Below are positions 1 to 7,766 of a stretch of DNA of 64,000 nucleotides, piece by piece; positions within the stretch are counted from its first letter, which is position 1; every line of letters starts with the position of its first letter. This stretch comes from Planotetraspora thailandica (GTDB lineage: Bacteria; Actinomycetota; Actinomycetes; Streptosporangiales; Streptosporangiaceae). Where the stretch lies: assembly GCF_016863335.1 (NCBI RefSeq), contig NZ_BOOR01000037.1:62001-126000 (forward strand), given 5' to 3'. Under the pieces are notes generated by a model, which saw only the letters and a program-made list of their open reading frames with translations, searched no databases and was not told where the DNA came from. The position numbers and the translations under genes are program-made.

Positions 1-780
1 GATCTGCATCGGGACGAACAACAGTCGGTTTTCAAGCCCGTCATCGGCGCTGATTCCACCTGCGACGGTCAACTGCGGCCACCCGTGCGCGGCCTGCCAC
101 CACAGGTTGGGCCCGGCCACTACGGCCGCGATGACCACCCCGGCGACCAGCCACCGGCTCCGCAGCACCTGGCGTGGTCCCAGGGCCAACTGAGCCACGA
201 ACAGCGCCACCACCAGTGAGCCGACCAGATATTTGTTCTCTACGGCGAGGCCGACGGCCGCGCCCATCGCGACCCAGAGACGACCATCCCCGGTGCGCAG
301 CAGCCGCAACGCCAGCCAGGCGATCACCACCCAGGCCAGCAGGTCGAATGTGGACGTGGACACCATGTGACCGACCGCCAAGACGAATCCCGATGTCGCC
401 GCACAGAACGCGGCGATCACCTGGGCCCGACGCCGTCCGCCCAACTCCCTGGCCACCAGGGCGACCACCAGGACCGCCACTGCGCAGGCCAATGTCGAGG
501 CGACTCGCAGCCCGGCCGGGGTGACCCCGAAGACCGCGGTGGCCACCCTGGCCACGATCGGAGTCAGCGGGGGCTGGTCCACGTATCCCCACGCGGGATG
601 ATCCCCGGCGACCAGGAAGTACAGTTCGTCGCGGTGAAAGCCGTACCGCCCGGAGAACGCGGTCAGCAGCCCGGCCAACGCCGTCACGACCGCCACCACC
701 GGAACAAAGGCGAACTTCGCCGGACCTGTGGCGGGCGTGGAGGCGCCGGCGGTCCGTGGGCTCAGGTCAGAATTGATCAA
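1..780 (-). CDS. ArnT/PMT-like GT39 family glycosyltransferase, 3' end cut by window
   Basis: Integral-membrane glycosyltransferase of the GT39 (dolichyl-phosphate-mannose mannosyltransferase/ArnT) type, which would move a sugar from a polyprenyl-phosphate carrier at the outer face of the membrane. The reverse strand reads open from 780 to the window edge (260 codons). Around residues 45-75 it shows the family signature: an RDELYF segment after the first helix (the acidic pair of the first outer loop), then GYVDQPPLTP. Alternating hydrophobic helices follow (ACAVAVLVVALVA, LLAWVVIAWLALRLL, VVIAAVVAGPNLWW). The TTG start at 780 is chosen because GGGAGG lies 8 nt upstream; an in-frame ATG at 846 has no ribosome site. 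The C-terminus is outside the window. Family assignment is firm; donor and acceptor are unknown. Confidence 0.8.
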   Translation of the reverse strand, partial: MINSDLSPRTAGASTPATGPAKFAFVPVVAVVTALAGLLTAFSGRYGFHRDELYFLVAGDHPAWGYVDQPPLTPIVARVATAVFGVTPAGLRVASTLACAVAVLVVALVARELGGRRRAQVIAAFCAATSGFVLAVGHMVSTSTFDLLAWVVIAWLALRLLRTGDGRLWVAMGAAVGLAVENKYLVGSLVVALFVAQLALGPRQVLRSRWLVAGVVIAAVVAGPNLWWQAAHGWPQLTVAGGISADDGLENRLLFVPMQI

Positions 781-931
781 CGTAACGGCCTCCCAGGGGG
801 GCCGGGCCGGCGCAGGGGCGTCGTGGCCCGGGAGTTCACAGGTCATCGGCGGGATGCCGACACGAGGAAGGTAGAGGGTGGGCCACGGCTGCCGGATCCC
901 CTGCGCCCGCCAACTCTGGCCTCCCCCGCTG

Positions 932-968
932 GAGGGAGCCACCGGCCGGGCTCCCTCATGAGAGGGAG
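932..968 (+). promoter_or_regulatory. Overlapping alternative hairpins upstream of a histidine kinase gene
   Basis: GAGGGAGCC (932-940) can pair with GGCTCCCTC (949-957), but CTCCCTC (951-957) can pair equally with GAGGGAG (962-968) across an ATGA loop. The two stems exclude each other. The element sits about 140 bp before the kinase ATG at 1106, in an intergenic region (781-1105) that otherwise shows nothing recognisable. It could be a leader switch or a regulator site; no U-tract is present. Confidence 0.3.
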
Positions 969-1105
969 GCGGTCCAGGCGTCTGTCCCGATCGGCCGGGT
1001 GTCTGTGGGGACGTTGGTGGAGCAGCCGGCGCCGAATGCCGAACGGCCGCCGATCCCTCTCACTGGGGAGGCCTCCTGAGGGGCACGGGCCGGATACTTG
1101 AGCCC

Positions 1106-2314
1106 ATGCAGACGAGTCCGCTCCCCAGTCTCGTGGCGTGGATCAGGGCCCGCCCGCTGATCGCCGACGCGCTGCTCGGCGTGCTGCTGGCTGTGGTCTC
1201 GCTGATCGCGCTCGTCTTCCAGTCGCGCAGTGAGCACTTGCCTGCTCCCGGGCCGCTCGCAGTGGCGTTCGTCCTACTGATCAACCTGCCGCTGGCCTGG
1301 CGGCGGGCTTACCCCCTGGGGGTCAACGTGGCGATCGGGGCGGCGGCCGCCGCCTACGGGGCCACGGCGTTACCGGACCTGGTGACGCCCGTTCCGCTCG
1401 CCGGCGTGGTCGCCATTTACAGCATGGCCGCGTGGTGCGGGAGGCGGGTCTCAATGATCGTGGGCGTGTTCACCGCGATCAGCGTCGTGGTCATCGCCGT
1501 GGTTCCCGCGACCGACAGTGACTTCCTCGACTTCTCTTTCGCCACCTTGCTGCTTGGCGGCGCGTGGGTGCTCGGCGACAGTGCGCGCGTCCGCCGCCTG
1601 CACACCGCCGGCCTGGAGGCGAGAGCGGCCTGGCTGGCGCGGGAGCGCGACTTCGAGGCCAGGCGCGCGGTGACCGCCGAGCGAGCCCGCATCGCCCGGG
1701 AGTTGCACGACGTGGTGGCCCACCACGTCAGCATGATGGTGATCCAGGCCGAGGCGGGGCCGGTGGCGGCGGAGCACGACGTGCCGGGGGCCGTGCGGGC
1801 TTTCGACACGATTGCGGGCACAGGCCGGCAGGCTTTGGTCGAGATGCGCCGGCTGCTCAGCGTGCTGCGCAAGGAGACGGACGGGCACGAGCCGAGCCTT
1901 GTGCCGCAGCCGGGGGTGGCGCAGTTGCCCGGTCTCGTCGAGCGGGTACGGCAGGCCGGTCTGGCGGCGACGCTCGACGTCGAGGGTGAGCCCGTCCCGT
2001 TGTCCGCCGGAGTCGAGCTGTCGGCCTACCGAATCGTGCAGGAGGCGCTCACCAACGCGGTCAAGCACGCGGGAAAGGTGCCGGTTCGCGTCCATGTCCG
2101 CTATGGCGGGCAGGACCTTCGCATCGAGGTGCGCGATGACGGGCCCGCCTCAGGGGCGATGCCCACCGGCGGCAGACCGCACGGGGGGAACGGCCACGGC
2201 CTGATCGGTATGCGGGAGAGGGCGCACCTGTTCGGTGGCGAGCTGACCGCGGGGCCGGATCCCGATGGAGGCTTCACCGTCAGGGCCCGGCTGCCACTGG
2301 GAAGCACTGGATGA
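1106..2314 (+). CDS. Two-component sensor histidine kinase, NarL/DesK type
   Basis: Membrane sensor kinase, partner of the response regulator that starts 48 bp downstream. The N-terminal 155 residues hold about four to five hydrophobic helices with no large extracellular domain, as in DesK/LiaS-like kinases that sense within the membrane. A coiled linker leads to the HisKA_3 dimerisation domain, with the phospho-acceptor in ARELHDVVAHH (His ~201). The HATPase_c domain shows the N-box EALTNAVKHAG (~residue 314) and the GNGHGLIGMRERA glycine box (~360). Its 402 residues are normal for the class. The ribosome site before ATG 1106 is weak. The signal is unknown. Confidence 0.9.
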   Translation: MQTSPLPSLVAWIRARPLIADALLGVLLAVVSLIALVFQSRSEHLPAPGPLAVAFVLLINLPLAWRRAYPLGVNVAIGAAAAAYGATALPDLVTPVPLAGVVAIYSMAAWCGRRVSMIVGVFTAISVVVIAVVPATDSDFLDFSFATLLLGGAWVLGDSARVRRLHTAGLEARAAWLARERDFEARRAVTAERARIARELHDVVAHHVSMMVIQAEAGPVAAEHDVPGAVRAFDTIAGTGRQALVEMRRLLSVLRKETDGHEPSLVPQPGVAQLPGLVERVRQAGLAATLDVEGEPVPLSAGVELSAYRIVQEALTNAVKHAGKVPVRVHVRYGGQDLRIEVRDDGPASGAMPTGGRPHGGNGHGLIGMRERAHLFGGELTAGPDPDGGFTVRARLPLGSTG

Positions 2315-2362
2315 TGATCGCCATCTTTACCATGGCGGATGAGCACCGAGGGAAGGCGCACA

Positions 2363-3031
2363 GTGAGCATCAGGATCATGGTCGCCGACGACCATGGGAT
2401 CGTCAGGGACGGCTTTCGCATGATCCTTGGGGCCCAGCCGGACATGCAGGTGGTCGGGGAGGCGGCCGACGGGATGGAGGCGGTCGAGGCCGCCCGCAGA
2501 CTGCGCCCCGACGTGGTGCTGATGGACATCCGCATGCCTGGGATGGACGGCTTGGAGGCCACCCGTAGGCTCGCCGGCCCCGACGTGGCCGATCCCGTCA
2601 AGGTGCTGATGTTGACCACCTTCGACCTCGACGACTACGTCTACGAGGCGTTACGAGCGGGCGCCAGCGGATTCCTGCTCAAGGACGTGCGCCGTGACGA
2701 TCTCGTGAGCGCCGTACGGGTCGTCGCCTCTGGGGAGGCACTGCTCGCCCCCTCGGTCACCAAGCGGCTGATCGGGGAGTTCGCCGCCCGCCCGCGCCCG
2801 CCGGAGAAGGCGCCGGCCGCTGTCGAGACCCTCACGGGGAGAGAACGCGACGTACTCGAGCTGCTGGCGCGAGGCTATTCCAACGCGGAGATCGCCGCCC
2901 GGCTGGTGATCGGAGAGGAGACGGTGAAAACCCACGTGAGCAACGTCCTGTCGAAGCTGTTCCTGCGCGACCGCGTGCACGCGGTGATCCTGGCCTACGA
3001 GGTGGGCCTGATCACCCCGGGCTCCGGCTGA
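2363..3031 (+). CDS. LuxR/NarL-family response regulator
   Basis: DNA-binding response regulator paired with the kinase upstream. The receiver domain (residues 1-120) begins [10 protein letters not shown] with the acidic pocket, carries the phospho-acceptor in [13 protein letters not shown] (Asp ~55), and the conserved Lys in FLLKDV. A linker leads to a GerE/LuxR helix-turn-helix: [25 protein letters not shown], then the recognition helix [14 protein letters not shown]. The GTG at 2363 is preferred because GGAAGG lies 6 nt upstream; an in-frame ATG at 2339 would add eight residues but lacks a ribosome site. It probably controls its own operon and membrane or resistance functions; no target can be named. 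Confidence 0.9.
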   Translation: MSIRIMVADDHGIVRDGFRMILGAQPDMQVVGEAADGMEAVEAARRLRPDVVLMDIRMPGMDGLEATRRLAGPDVADPVKVLMLTTFDLDDYVYEALRAGASGFLLKDVRRDDLVSAVRVVASGEALLAPSVTKRLIGEFAARPRPPEKAPAAVETLTGRERDVLELLARGYSNAEIAARLVIGEETVKTHVSNVLSKLFLRDRVHAVILAYEVGLITPGSG

Positions 3032-3059
3032 GACTCCCCCGCCTCTGTTTGACTGGAAA

Positions 3060-3076
3060 CGCACCTCTTCGGTGCG
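3060..3076. terminator. Short hairpin between convergent genes
   Basis: CGCACC (3060-3065), a TCTTC loop, then GGTGCG (3071-3076), placed between the response regulator and the convergent MmyB-type gene. The 6-bp stem has no T-run, so it is only a weak candidate terminator. Confidence 0.3.
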
Positions 3077-3083
3077 CTCCGCG

Positions 3084-3932
3084 TTATCCGGGCCTTCGCT
3101 CCGCACGGCGGAGTGGTGTCGTCTGGGCCATGGAGGCGAGGAGGCGTAGTTTCTCATCGCTCTCGCTACCCTGATCGGCGTAGTAGAGGACCAGGACCAG
3201 ATCGTCGACAGGAAGCTTGTCTCGGTGCAGGCGCAGCTCGCCGACGACGGGATGGTTCACGGTGGTGGTGCCGCCTTCAAGGCTGCGGATGTCGTGGCGC
3301 GCCCAGAGAGTTCGGAACCGCTCGCTCGACAGGGCAAGCTCGCCCACCAGTTCTACGAATCGCGGGTTGTCAATATCGTCGCCGATGGACTTTCTGAAGA
3401 CGGCGATGAATCCTTCCGTGGAGCGCGCCCAGTCCTGCTGGAACGCCTGCTCCTCAGGATCGAGGAGCAGCGATCGGAGACGGTTGTACCCGGGCTGAAG
3501 GCGCGGAGAGAGCGCGACTGCGAGCCGGTTGGACGCGAGCACATCGAACGCGCGCCCTTCCACGAACGCGGGAACCTGCACGCTCGCCAGGAGTTGATGC
3601 AACCGTGCGGGCACGCGTTCAGGCTCCCAGCGCCGCTGCGGCTTCGGGCGCGAGGCGGCCAGGCCGAGGAGGTACTCCTGTTCGAGCTCGTCAAGGTGCA
3701 GGACCCGCGCGAGCGATTCGAGGACCTGCGGTGAGGGGTTCTTGTCGCGGCCGCGCTCCAGCCGCAGGTAGTAGTCGCCGCTGATGCCCGCGAGCATGGC
3801 GACTTCTTCACGGCGAAGCCCGGCAACGCGGCGATTCCCGCCCGCCGGAAGCCCGACCTGCTCCGGAGTGACCAGCGCCCGCCGGGCCTGGAGGTAACTG
3901 CCGAGCAGGTTGGCGCGGTTGTCGTCGCTCAT
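3084..3932 (-). CDS. XRE-family regulator with MmyB-like ligand domain
   Basis: Cytoplasmic DNA-binding regulator of 282 residues. Residues 8-75 form the N-terminal HTH typical of actinobacterial MmyB-like proteins: LGSYLQARRALVTPEQVGL, RRVAGLRREEVAMLAGIS, DYYLRLERGRDKNPSPQVL. The remainder (roughly 100-275) is the MmyB ligand-binding domain, a PAS-like fold with the usual FVEGRAFDVLASNRLAVALSP and HPVVGELRLHRDKLP segments. ATG 3932 fits the family N-terminus exactly; the frame is open farther upstream but that part is not coding-like. It diverges from two SDR genes (4431, 5241), and such regulators usually control a neighbouring oxidoreductase. An 11-bp-stem palindrome lies 16 bp before the start and may be its operator. 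Confidence 0.9.
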   Translation of the reverse strand: MSDDNRANLLGSYLQARRALVTPEQVGLPAGGNRRVAGLRREEVAMLAGISGDYYLRLERGRDKNPSPQVLESLARVLHLDELEQEYLLGLAASRPKPQRRWEPERVPARLHQLLASVQVPAFVEGRAFDVLASNRLAVALSPRLQPGYNRLRSLLLDPEEQAFQQDWARSTEGFIAVFRKSIGDDIDNPRFVELVGELALSSERFRTLWARHDIRSLEGGTTTVNHPVVGELRLHRDKLPVDDLVLVLYYADQGSESDEKLRLLASMAQTTPLRRAERRPG

Positions 3933-3947
3933 TTCAGCAGCGTAGTT

Positions 3948-3975
3948 CAGGGCCCCCTCAGCCAAGGGGGCCCTG
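3948..3975. promoter_or_regulatory. Perfect inverted repeat before the MmyB regulator gene
   Basis: CAGGGCCCCCT (3948-3958) and AGGGGGCCCTG (3965-3975) are exact reverse complements around a 6-nt spacer. The repeat lies 16 bp upstream of the ATG at 3932 in the gap shared with the divergent SDR operon. Position suggests an autoregulatory operator or an RNA hairpin in the leader. Confidence 0.5.
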
Positions 3976-4430
3976 ATAGGACCCCGGAAGACGGGGGTAC
4001 TACCTCCGGCCGGAGAACAGATCAACACTGAAGGTGTCGCCGCACAGGAGAGGAGCCGAAAACGGCGATGCCGAAGACCGTGCTTGATCGCCGGCGGCAC
4101 CGGCTTCTCGCCTCGTGGATCAGATAAGAGCTGCCGGGTACGGCTACGCGGTCCGCACGAGCGTGCACAGCCTCGGCTGGGAAGCAGCCGTACGCCCCCC
4201 GATCGCGACGTGCGCCGAGCGGGCGTCCCGTCGTTCGTCCGCGTGATGCGGCTGGTGGGACAGTTCGACGGGCGCACGCGATCATTCCGTCCCCAGCCTC
4301 GGCAAGAAGCACGCGGTCACCTCGGCAAGGCCGAGCGCATCCTCGCATGGAACCCCCGACGGGTAACCCAAACCATCATCGACTGCGCCCACCAGCTTGT
4401 CGCTGTCGGCGCCCTGAGCAGGAGCAATCA
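3976..4430. other. Intergenic region between MmyB regulator and SDR operon
   Basis: About 455 bp without a convincing gene; several frames are open but have no family features. It must contain the SDR promoter. AGGAG at 4420-4424 is the ribosome site of the first SDR gene. Nothing else recognised. Confidence 0.4.
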
Positions 4431-5192
4431 ATGGACATCACCAACCGCACCGTCTTCATCGCCGGCGCTACCTCGGGAATCGGTCTCGAGCTCGCTCGCC
4501 GCTTCGCCGCGGCCGGCAGCGCCGTCATCGTCGGCGGCCGACGAACCGACCTGCTCGACGAACTCGCGGCTGAGGGATTCGCCACCGTTCCCATCGACGT
4601 GACCGACCAGGACAGCATCGACCGCGCCCGCGACACGATCCTCCACAGCTACCCGAGCCTCGACACGATCGTGACGATGTCCGGGGTCATGATCCCCGAG
4701 GACCTGCGCGATCCCGCACACTTCAGCGCCGGGGAAAAGACGATCGACATCAACCTCCTCGGCACCATCCGCGTCATCGACGCGTTCACCCCGCACCTGA
4801 TCGGACACGGCACCGGCACCGTCATCACGGTCACCTCGGGCATCGGATTCCTGCCGTTCCCGGTCATGCCCACCTACGCCGCCTCGAAGGCCGGCGTGCA
4901 TGCCTACTCCGAGGCGTTGCGCGCGCAACTGGACGGCACCGGCATCGAGGTCTGCGAACTCGTCCCCCCGGCTGTCGCCACCACGCCGGAGCAAGCACAG
5001 CGCAACCCCCGCGCCCTCAACCTGGCCGAGTTCGCCACCGAGGTGATGGACCTGCTCCAGGCCGACCCCACTCCGCACGAGATCCTCGTCAAGGGCGTGC
5101 TGATGCACCGGTGGGCCGAGCGCGACGGCACCTACGACGAGTTGGTCGCCCAGCGGTCGCAGGCACTCGCGATGCTCCCGAGCCGTCAGTAA
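4431..5192 (+). CDS. Short-chain dehydrogenase/reductase (DltE-like)
   Basis: Cytoplasmic NAD(P)-dependent oxidoreductase of 253 residues. The Rossmann cofactor motif is FIAGATSGIGLELARRF (residues 9-25), an arginine pair (GGRRTD) follows the second strand and suggests NADP(H) preference, and the catalytic Tyr/Lys are in YAASKAGVHAYSEALRAQL. In place of the usual NNAG after the fourth strand the protein reads TMSGVM. AGGAG sits 6 nt before ATG 4431. It is first in a two-gene unit with another SDR 48 bp downstream, divergent from an MmyB regulator that probably controls both. The substrate is unknown. Confidence 0.88.
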   Translation: MDITNRTVFIAGATSGIGLELARRFAAAGSAVIVGGRRTDLLDELAAEGFATVPIDVTDQDSIDRARDTILHSYPSLDTIVTMSGVMIPEDLRDPAHFSAGEKTIDINLLGTIRVIDAFTPHLIGHGTGTVITVTSGIGFLPFPVMPTYAASKAGVHAYSEALRAQLDGTGIEVCELVPPAVATTPEQAQRNPRALNLAEFATEVMDLLQADPTPHEILVKGVLMHRWAERDGTYDELVAQRSQALAMLPSRQ

Positions 5193-5240
5193 GCACGACG
5201 GCCCACGGCCTCCAATTGATCCAATAGATAAGGAACAACA

Positions 5241-6020
5241 GTGAGTAAGCTCGCACTCGTCACCGGCGCCACCTCCGGAATCGGCCAGGCCTTCGCCGAA
5301 CGCCTGGCCGCCGACGGCTACGACTTGGTGCTTGTAGGCCGGCGTCAGGAACGGCTTGAAGAGTTCGCCGCCTCGCGCCCCAAAATCAAGATCAAGACCG
5401 TGGCCGCTGACCTGTCCACCGCCGCAGGCATCGACACGGTCGCCGAGATCTGCGCGACCGAGCCGCTGACCATGCTCGTGAACAACGCCGGTGTCGCCCA
5501 CTACATGCCGCTCGCCGAGCTCCCCGCCGGCAAGGCCGCAGAACTCGTCAGCGTCAAGGTCCTCGCCCCCACGATGCTCACCCGTGCCGTGGTCGCGGGC
5601 ATGCAGGAGCGCGGCGAAGGCACGATCATCAACGTGGCCGGCATGATCGCCTTCAGCGGCCCCGCCCCGCACTCCCAGATGCCCCGCCGCGTCGTCTACG
5701 GCGGGAGCCTGGCCTACCTCGTCGCGATGTCCCAGACCCTGAGCGCAGAGCTTGAGGGCACGGGAGTCAACGTCCAGGTCGTGTGCCCGGGCGTGGTGGC
5801 CACCGAGTTCCACGAGCGCCAGGGCCTGGACATGAGCAGGGTGCCCCGCATGACGGCCGACGACGTCGTCACCGCGAGCCTGCGCGGCCTGGAGCTGGGC
5901 GAGACCGTCTGCGCCCCGGGCGTCGAGAACGCCGGCCTCCTGGACGCGGTCTTCCAAGCCGACCTCGCCGCCTTCGGAGCGCAGAGCCCCGAGCTCGCCA
6001 CGCGCTACCGGGCCGCCTGA
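5241..6020 (+). CDS. Short-chain dehydrogenase/reductase
   Basis: Second SDR of the pair, 259 residues, cytoplasmic. N-terminal cofactor motif LVTGATSGIGQAF, VGRRQERL at the end of the second strand (NADP-type), NNAGVAHYMPL after the fourth, and the active-site region with YGGSLAYLVAMSQTLSAEL, where the canonical YxxxK is altered: the position expected for Lys is not evident. GTG 5241 follows AAGGAAC 6-7 nt upstream. A hairpin at 6030-6063 follows the stop. Probably co-transcribed with the SDR at 4431. Unrelated by close sequence to its neighbour; substrate unknown. Confidence 0.85.
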   Translation: MSKLALVTGATSGIGQAFAERLAADGYDLVLVGRRQERLEEFAASRPKIKIKTVAADLSTAAGIDTVAEICATEPLTMLVNNAGVAHYMPLAELPAGKAAELVSVKVLAPTMLTRAVVAGMQERGEGTIINVAGMIAFSGPAPHSQMPRRVVYGGSLAYLVAMSQTLSAELEGTGVNVQVVCPGVVATEFHERQGLDMSRVPRMTADDVVTASLRGLELGETVCAPGVENAGLLDAVFQADLAAFGAQSPELATRYRAA

Positions 6021-6029
6021 ACGGCACGG

Positions 6030-6063
6030 CCGTCGGCCCAACACCCCCACGCCGGGCCGACGG
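6030..6063. terminator. Hairpin after SDR operon
   Basis: CCGTCGGCCC (6030-6039) pairs perfectly with GGGCCGACGG (6054-6063) across a 14-nt loop, 10 bp after the SDR stop and between convergent genes. No T-run follows, common for actinobacterial terminators. Confidence 0.5.
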
Positions 6064-6116
6064 TCACGTCAACGCGTCTGGGGTCGGAGATGTGCAGGAT
6101 CTAGGATCTCAGCTGT

Positions 6117-6488
6117 CTAGCGTTGCTTGAGACGGAGTGCTTCTTTGCGGACCTCGGCCTGGATGGACCGCTCGCGCTCCAGCCACTCCGGGTTCTCCGC
6201 TTTCAGCGCATCGATCTCAGCGGTGGTGAGCGGTCCGTTGATCCCACCTCTGGTCAGGCCAGAAATGGAGACTTTGAGCTTCGCGGCGATGACCTGCTTG
6301 GGGTGCGGGCCGTTGCGGCGCAGGTCAACGAGCCAGGCGGGTGGCGTCGACTGCAACTCGTTCAGCTCGTTCCTGGAGACGACACCCGCCTGGAACTCGG
6401 CGGGAGTGGCCGAGAGGAGGACACCCAGCTTCTTGGCCGCGGTCGCGGGCTTCATCGTCTGGATGGTCTTCGGTTTGGGCGAGGTCAT
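6117..6488 (-). CDS. DUF5997 family protein
   Basis: Small conserved actinobacterial protein (123 residues) matching DUF5997: MKPATAAKKLGVLLSATPAEFQAG near the N-terminus, then LNELQSTPPAWLVDLRRNGPHPKQVIAAKLKVSISGLTRGGI, ending in a charged helix. No catalytic motif, signal peptide or membrane segment is visible; the basic composition and SISGL..G segment suggest nucleic-acid binding, which is inference. ATG 6488 is preferred over a TTG three codons upstream; neither has a good ribosome site. It is divergent, 56 bp apart, from a LysR-effector-domain protein. I recall this pairing as recurrent in actinobacteria, pointing to a functional link. Confidence 0.75.
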   Translation of the reverse strand: MTSPKPKTIQTMKPATAAKKLGVLLSATPAEFQAGVVSRNELNELQSTPPAWLVDLRRNGPHPKQVIAAKLKVSISGLTRGGINGPLTTAEIDALKAENPEWLERERSIQAEVRKEALRLKQR

Positions 6489-6544
6489 GGACGTCAAGGG
6501 TAGTCAGTCGGAACGGGTTCCCATGACATCGGTAGCCTGGTGAG

Positions 6545-7273
6545 GTGACTGATGGGGAGACCGGCAGGGCGTTTCGGCTGGCGTACGTGCCCGGGGTGGC
6601 ACCCGCGAAATGGGTCAACATCTGGACCGAGAGGATGCCCGACGTACCGGTCACCCTGGTCGCGGTTCCCGCCGCCGAGATGGTGGGACTCCTGCGGAAT
6701 GGCGGCGCCGACGCCGGATTCGCCAGGTTGCCGGTCGACCGGGACGGGCTCAGCGTGATTCCTCTTTACGTGGAGACCACCGTGGCCGTGGTGCCCAAGG
6801 ACCACGCGGTGGCCGCCGCCGACGAGGTGGCCATCGCCGACCTTGTCGACGACGAGGTGTTCCATCCTCTGGACGACACCATCGAGTGGACGGTCCGGCC
6901 CGGGCTGCCCGCGTTCACCCGCCCGGCCACAACGGCGGACGCGGTCGAGATGGTAGCGGCCGGCACCGGGATTCTCCTGGTTCCGCAGTCGCTGGCACGC
7001 CTCCACCACCGTAGGGATCTCACTTACCGGCCGGTGCTGGACGCGCCGCAGTCTCAGGTCGCGCTGACCTGGCCCACGGATGCGACCACTGACCTGGTGG
7101 AAGATTTCATCGGCATCGTCCGCGGCCGGACAGTGAACAGCTCGCGGGGTCGTACCCCTGCCTCCCCAGCGGAGAAACCAGCACGGCGGCAGGCACAAAA
7201 ACCCGCGCAGAACGGCTCCGCTCGCCGGGCCGTGCCAGCCAGCCGTAAGAGGAAGGGCTACCGGTCTCGGTGA
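6545..7273 (+). CDS. LysR-type substrate-binding domain protein lacking the HTH
   Basis: A 242-residue protein matching only the effector-binding half of LysR regulators: FRLAYVPGVAPAKWVNIW, VAVPAAEMVGLLRNGGADAGFARLPVD, VAVVPKDHAVAA, and TADAVEMVAAGTGILLVPQSLARL. The N-terminal winged helix is absent; the protein begins directly with the first strand of the effector domain at GTG 6545. A lysine/arginine-rich tail of about 50 residues (KPARRQAQKPAQ to KRKGYRSR) replaces it at the other end and could give non-specific DNA contact. It diverges from DUF5997. The intact frame argues for a real domain-only protein, not a fragment. Ligand unknown. Confidence 0.75.
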   Translation: MTDGETGRAFRLAYVPGVAPAKWVNIWTERMPDVPVTLVAVPAAEMVGLLRNGGADAGFARLPVDRDGLSVIPLYVETTVAVVPKDHAVAAADEVAIADLVDDEVFHPLDDTIEWTVRPGLPAFTRPATTADAVEMVAAGTGILLVPQSLARLHHRRDLTYRPVLDAPQSQVALTWPTDATTDLVEDFIGIVRGRTVNSSRGRTPASPAEKPARRQAQKPAQNGSARRAVPASRKRKGYRSR

Positions 7274-7766
7274 CCTGCAGCCCCGAACCTCCGGTTCGGA
7301 ACCCGCTTGGGAGTTATTGACGCAAACCGCGGCATGCATCGGCGAGAGGCACTGAGTGCCGCTACGTGCACTCCCCCCGTGCTATTTGGTGATCTCCGCT
7401 GCGGTTCCGCGTAAGCACTTCTGCTGATTCCTCCCTCGTCCGATTCGCCGTCCGCCAATAGACCTGCGCCCGCTCGACTCCCCGAAGCGCCGCAGAGAGC
7501 GTCAAGATCGAGATCGACGGTCGGGACGCCGCCTGCGCCAAGCTGCTCCCCAGAAGGCACCGTCCCCACGCGAGATCGCGGCGGTAGCGGGAGGCGACAC
7601 CTAAGACCCTCCTGAACATTCCGCTAACGCAGCGTGTCCCTCTTGCACGTACACGTAACGGGTGGCGGCATTTAGGCGATTTTCCCTAGGCCCTTCCCCG
7701 CAGAAGAGAGAGTCCTGGCGCCCCCGATCCCAATGCCCCTGATGTTCGATCTAGGAGCAAAATCCT
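7274..7766. other. Intergenic region upstream of secreted nuclease gene
   Basis: About 490 bp. A 7-bp hairpin (CCGAACC 7283-7289 / GGTTCGG 7293-7299) just after the stop at 7273 may end transcription. The part nearest 7767 should hold the nuclease promoter; AGGAG lies shortly before the GTG. I see no gene; open frames here on the minus strand lack family features. Confidence 0.4.

Noticed and set aside
41-592. Long open minus frame of 183 codons at the left end
   Set aside because: It is an out-of-frame shadow; the frame starting at TTG 780 reads a clear GT39 protein through the same bases.
4428-6050. 540-codon open frame antisense to two SDR genes
   Set aside because: High-GC antisense shadow; Gly/Ala/Asp-rich with no family motif, while both SDRs are plain on the plus strand.
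7258-7569. 103-codon minus frame in the nuclease upstream region
   Set aside because: No ribosome site, no family features, and random-like composition.
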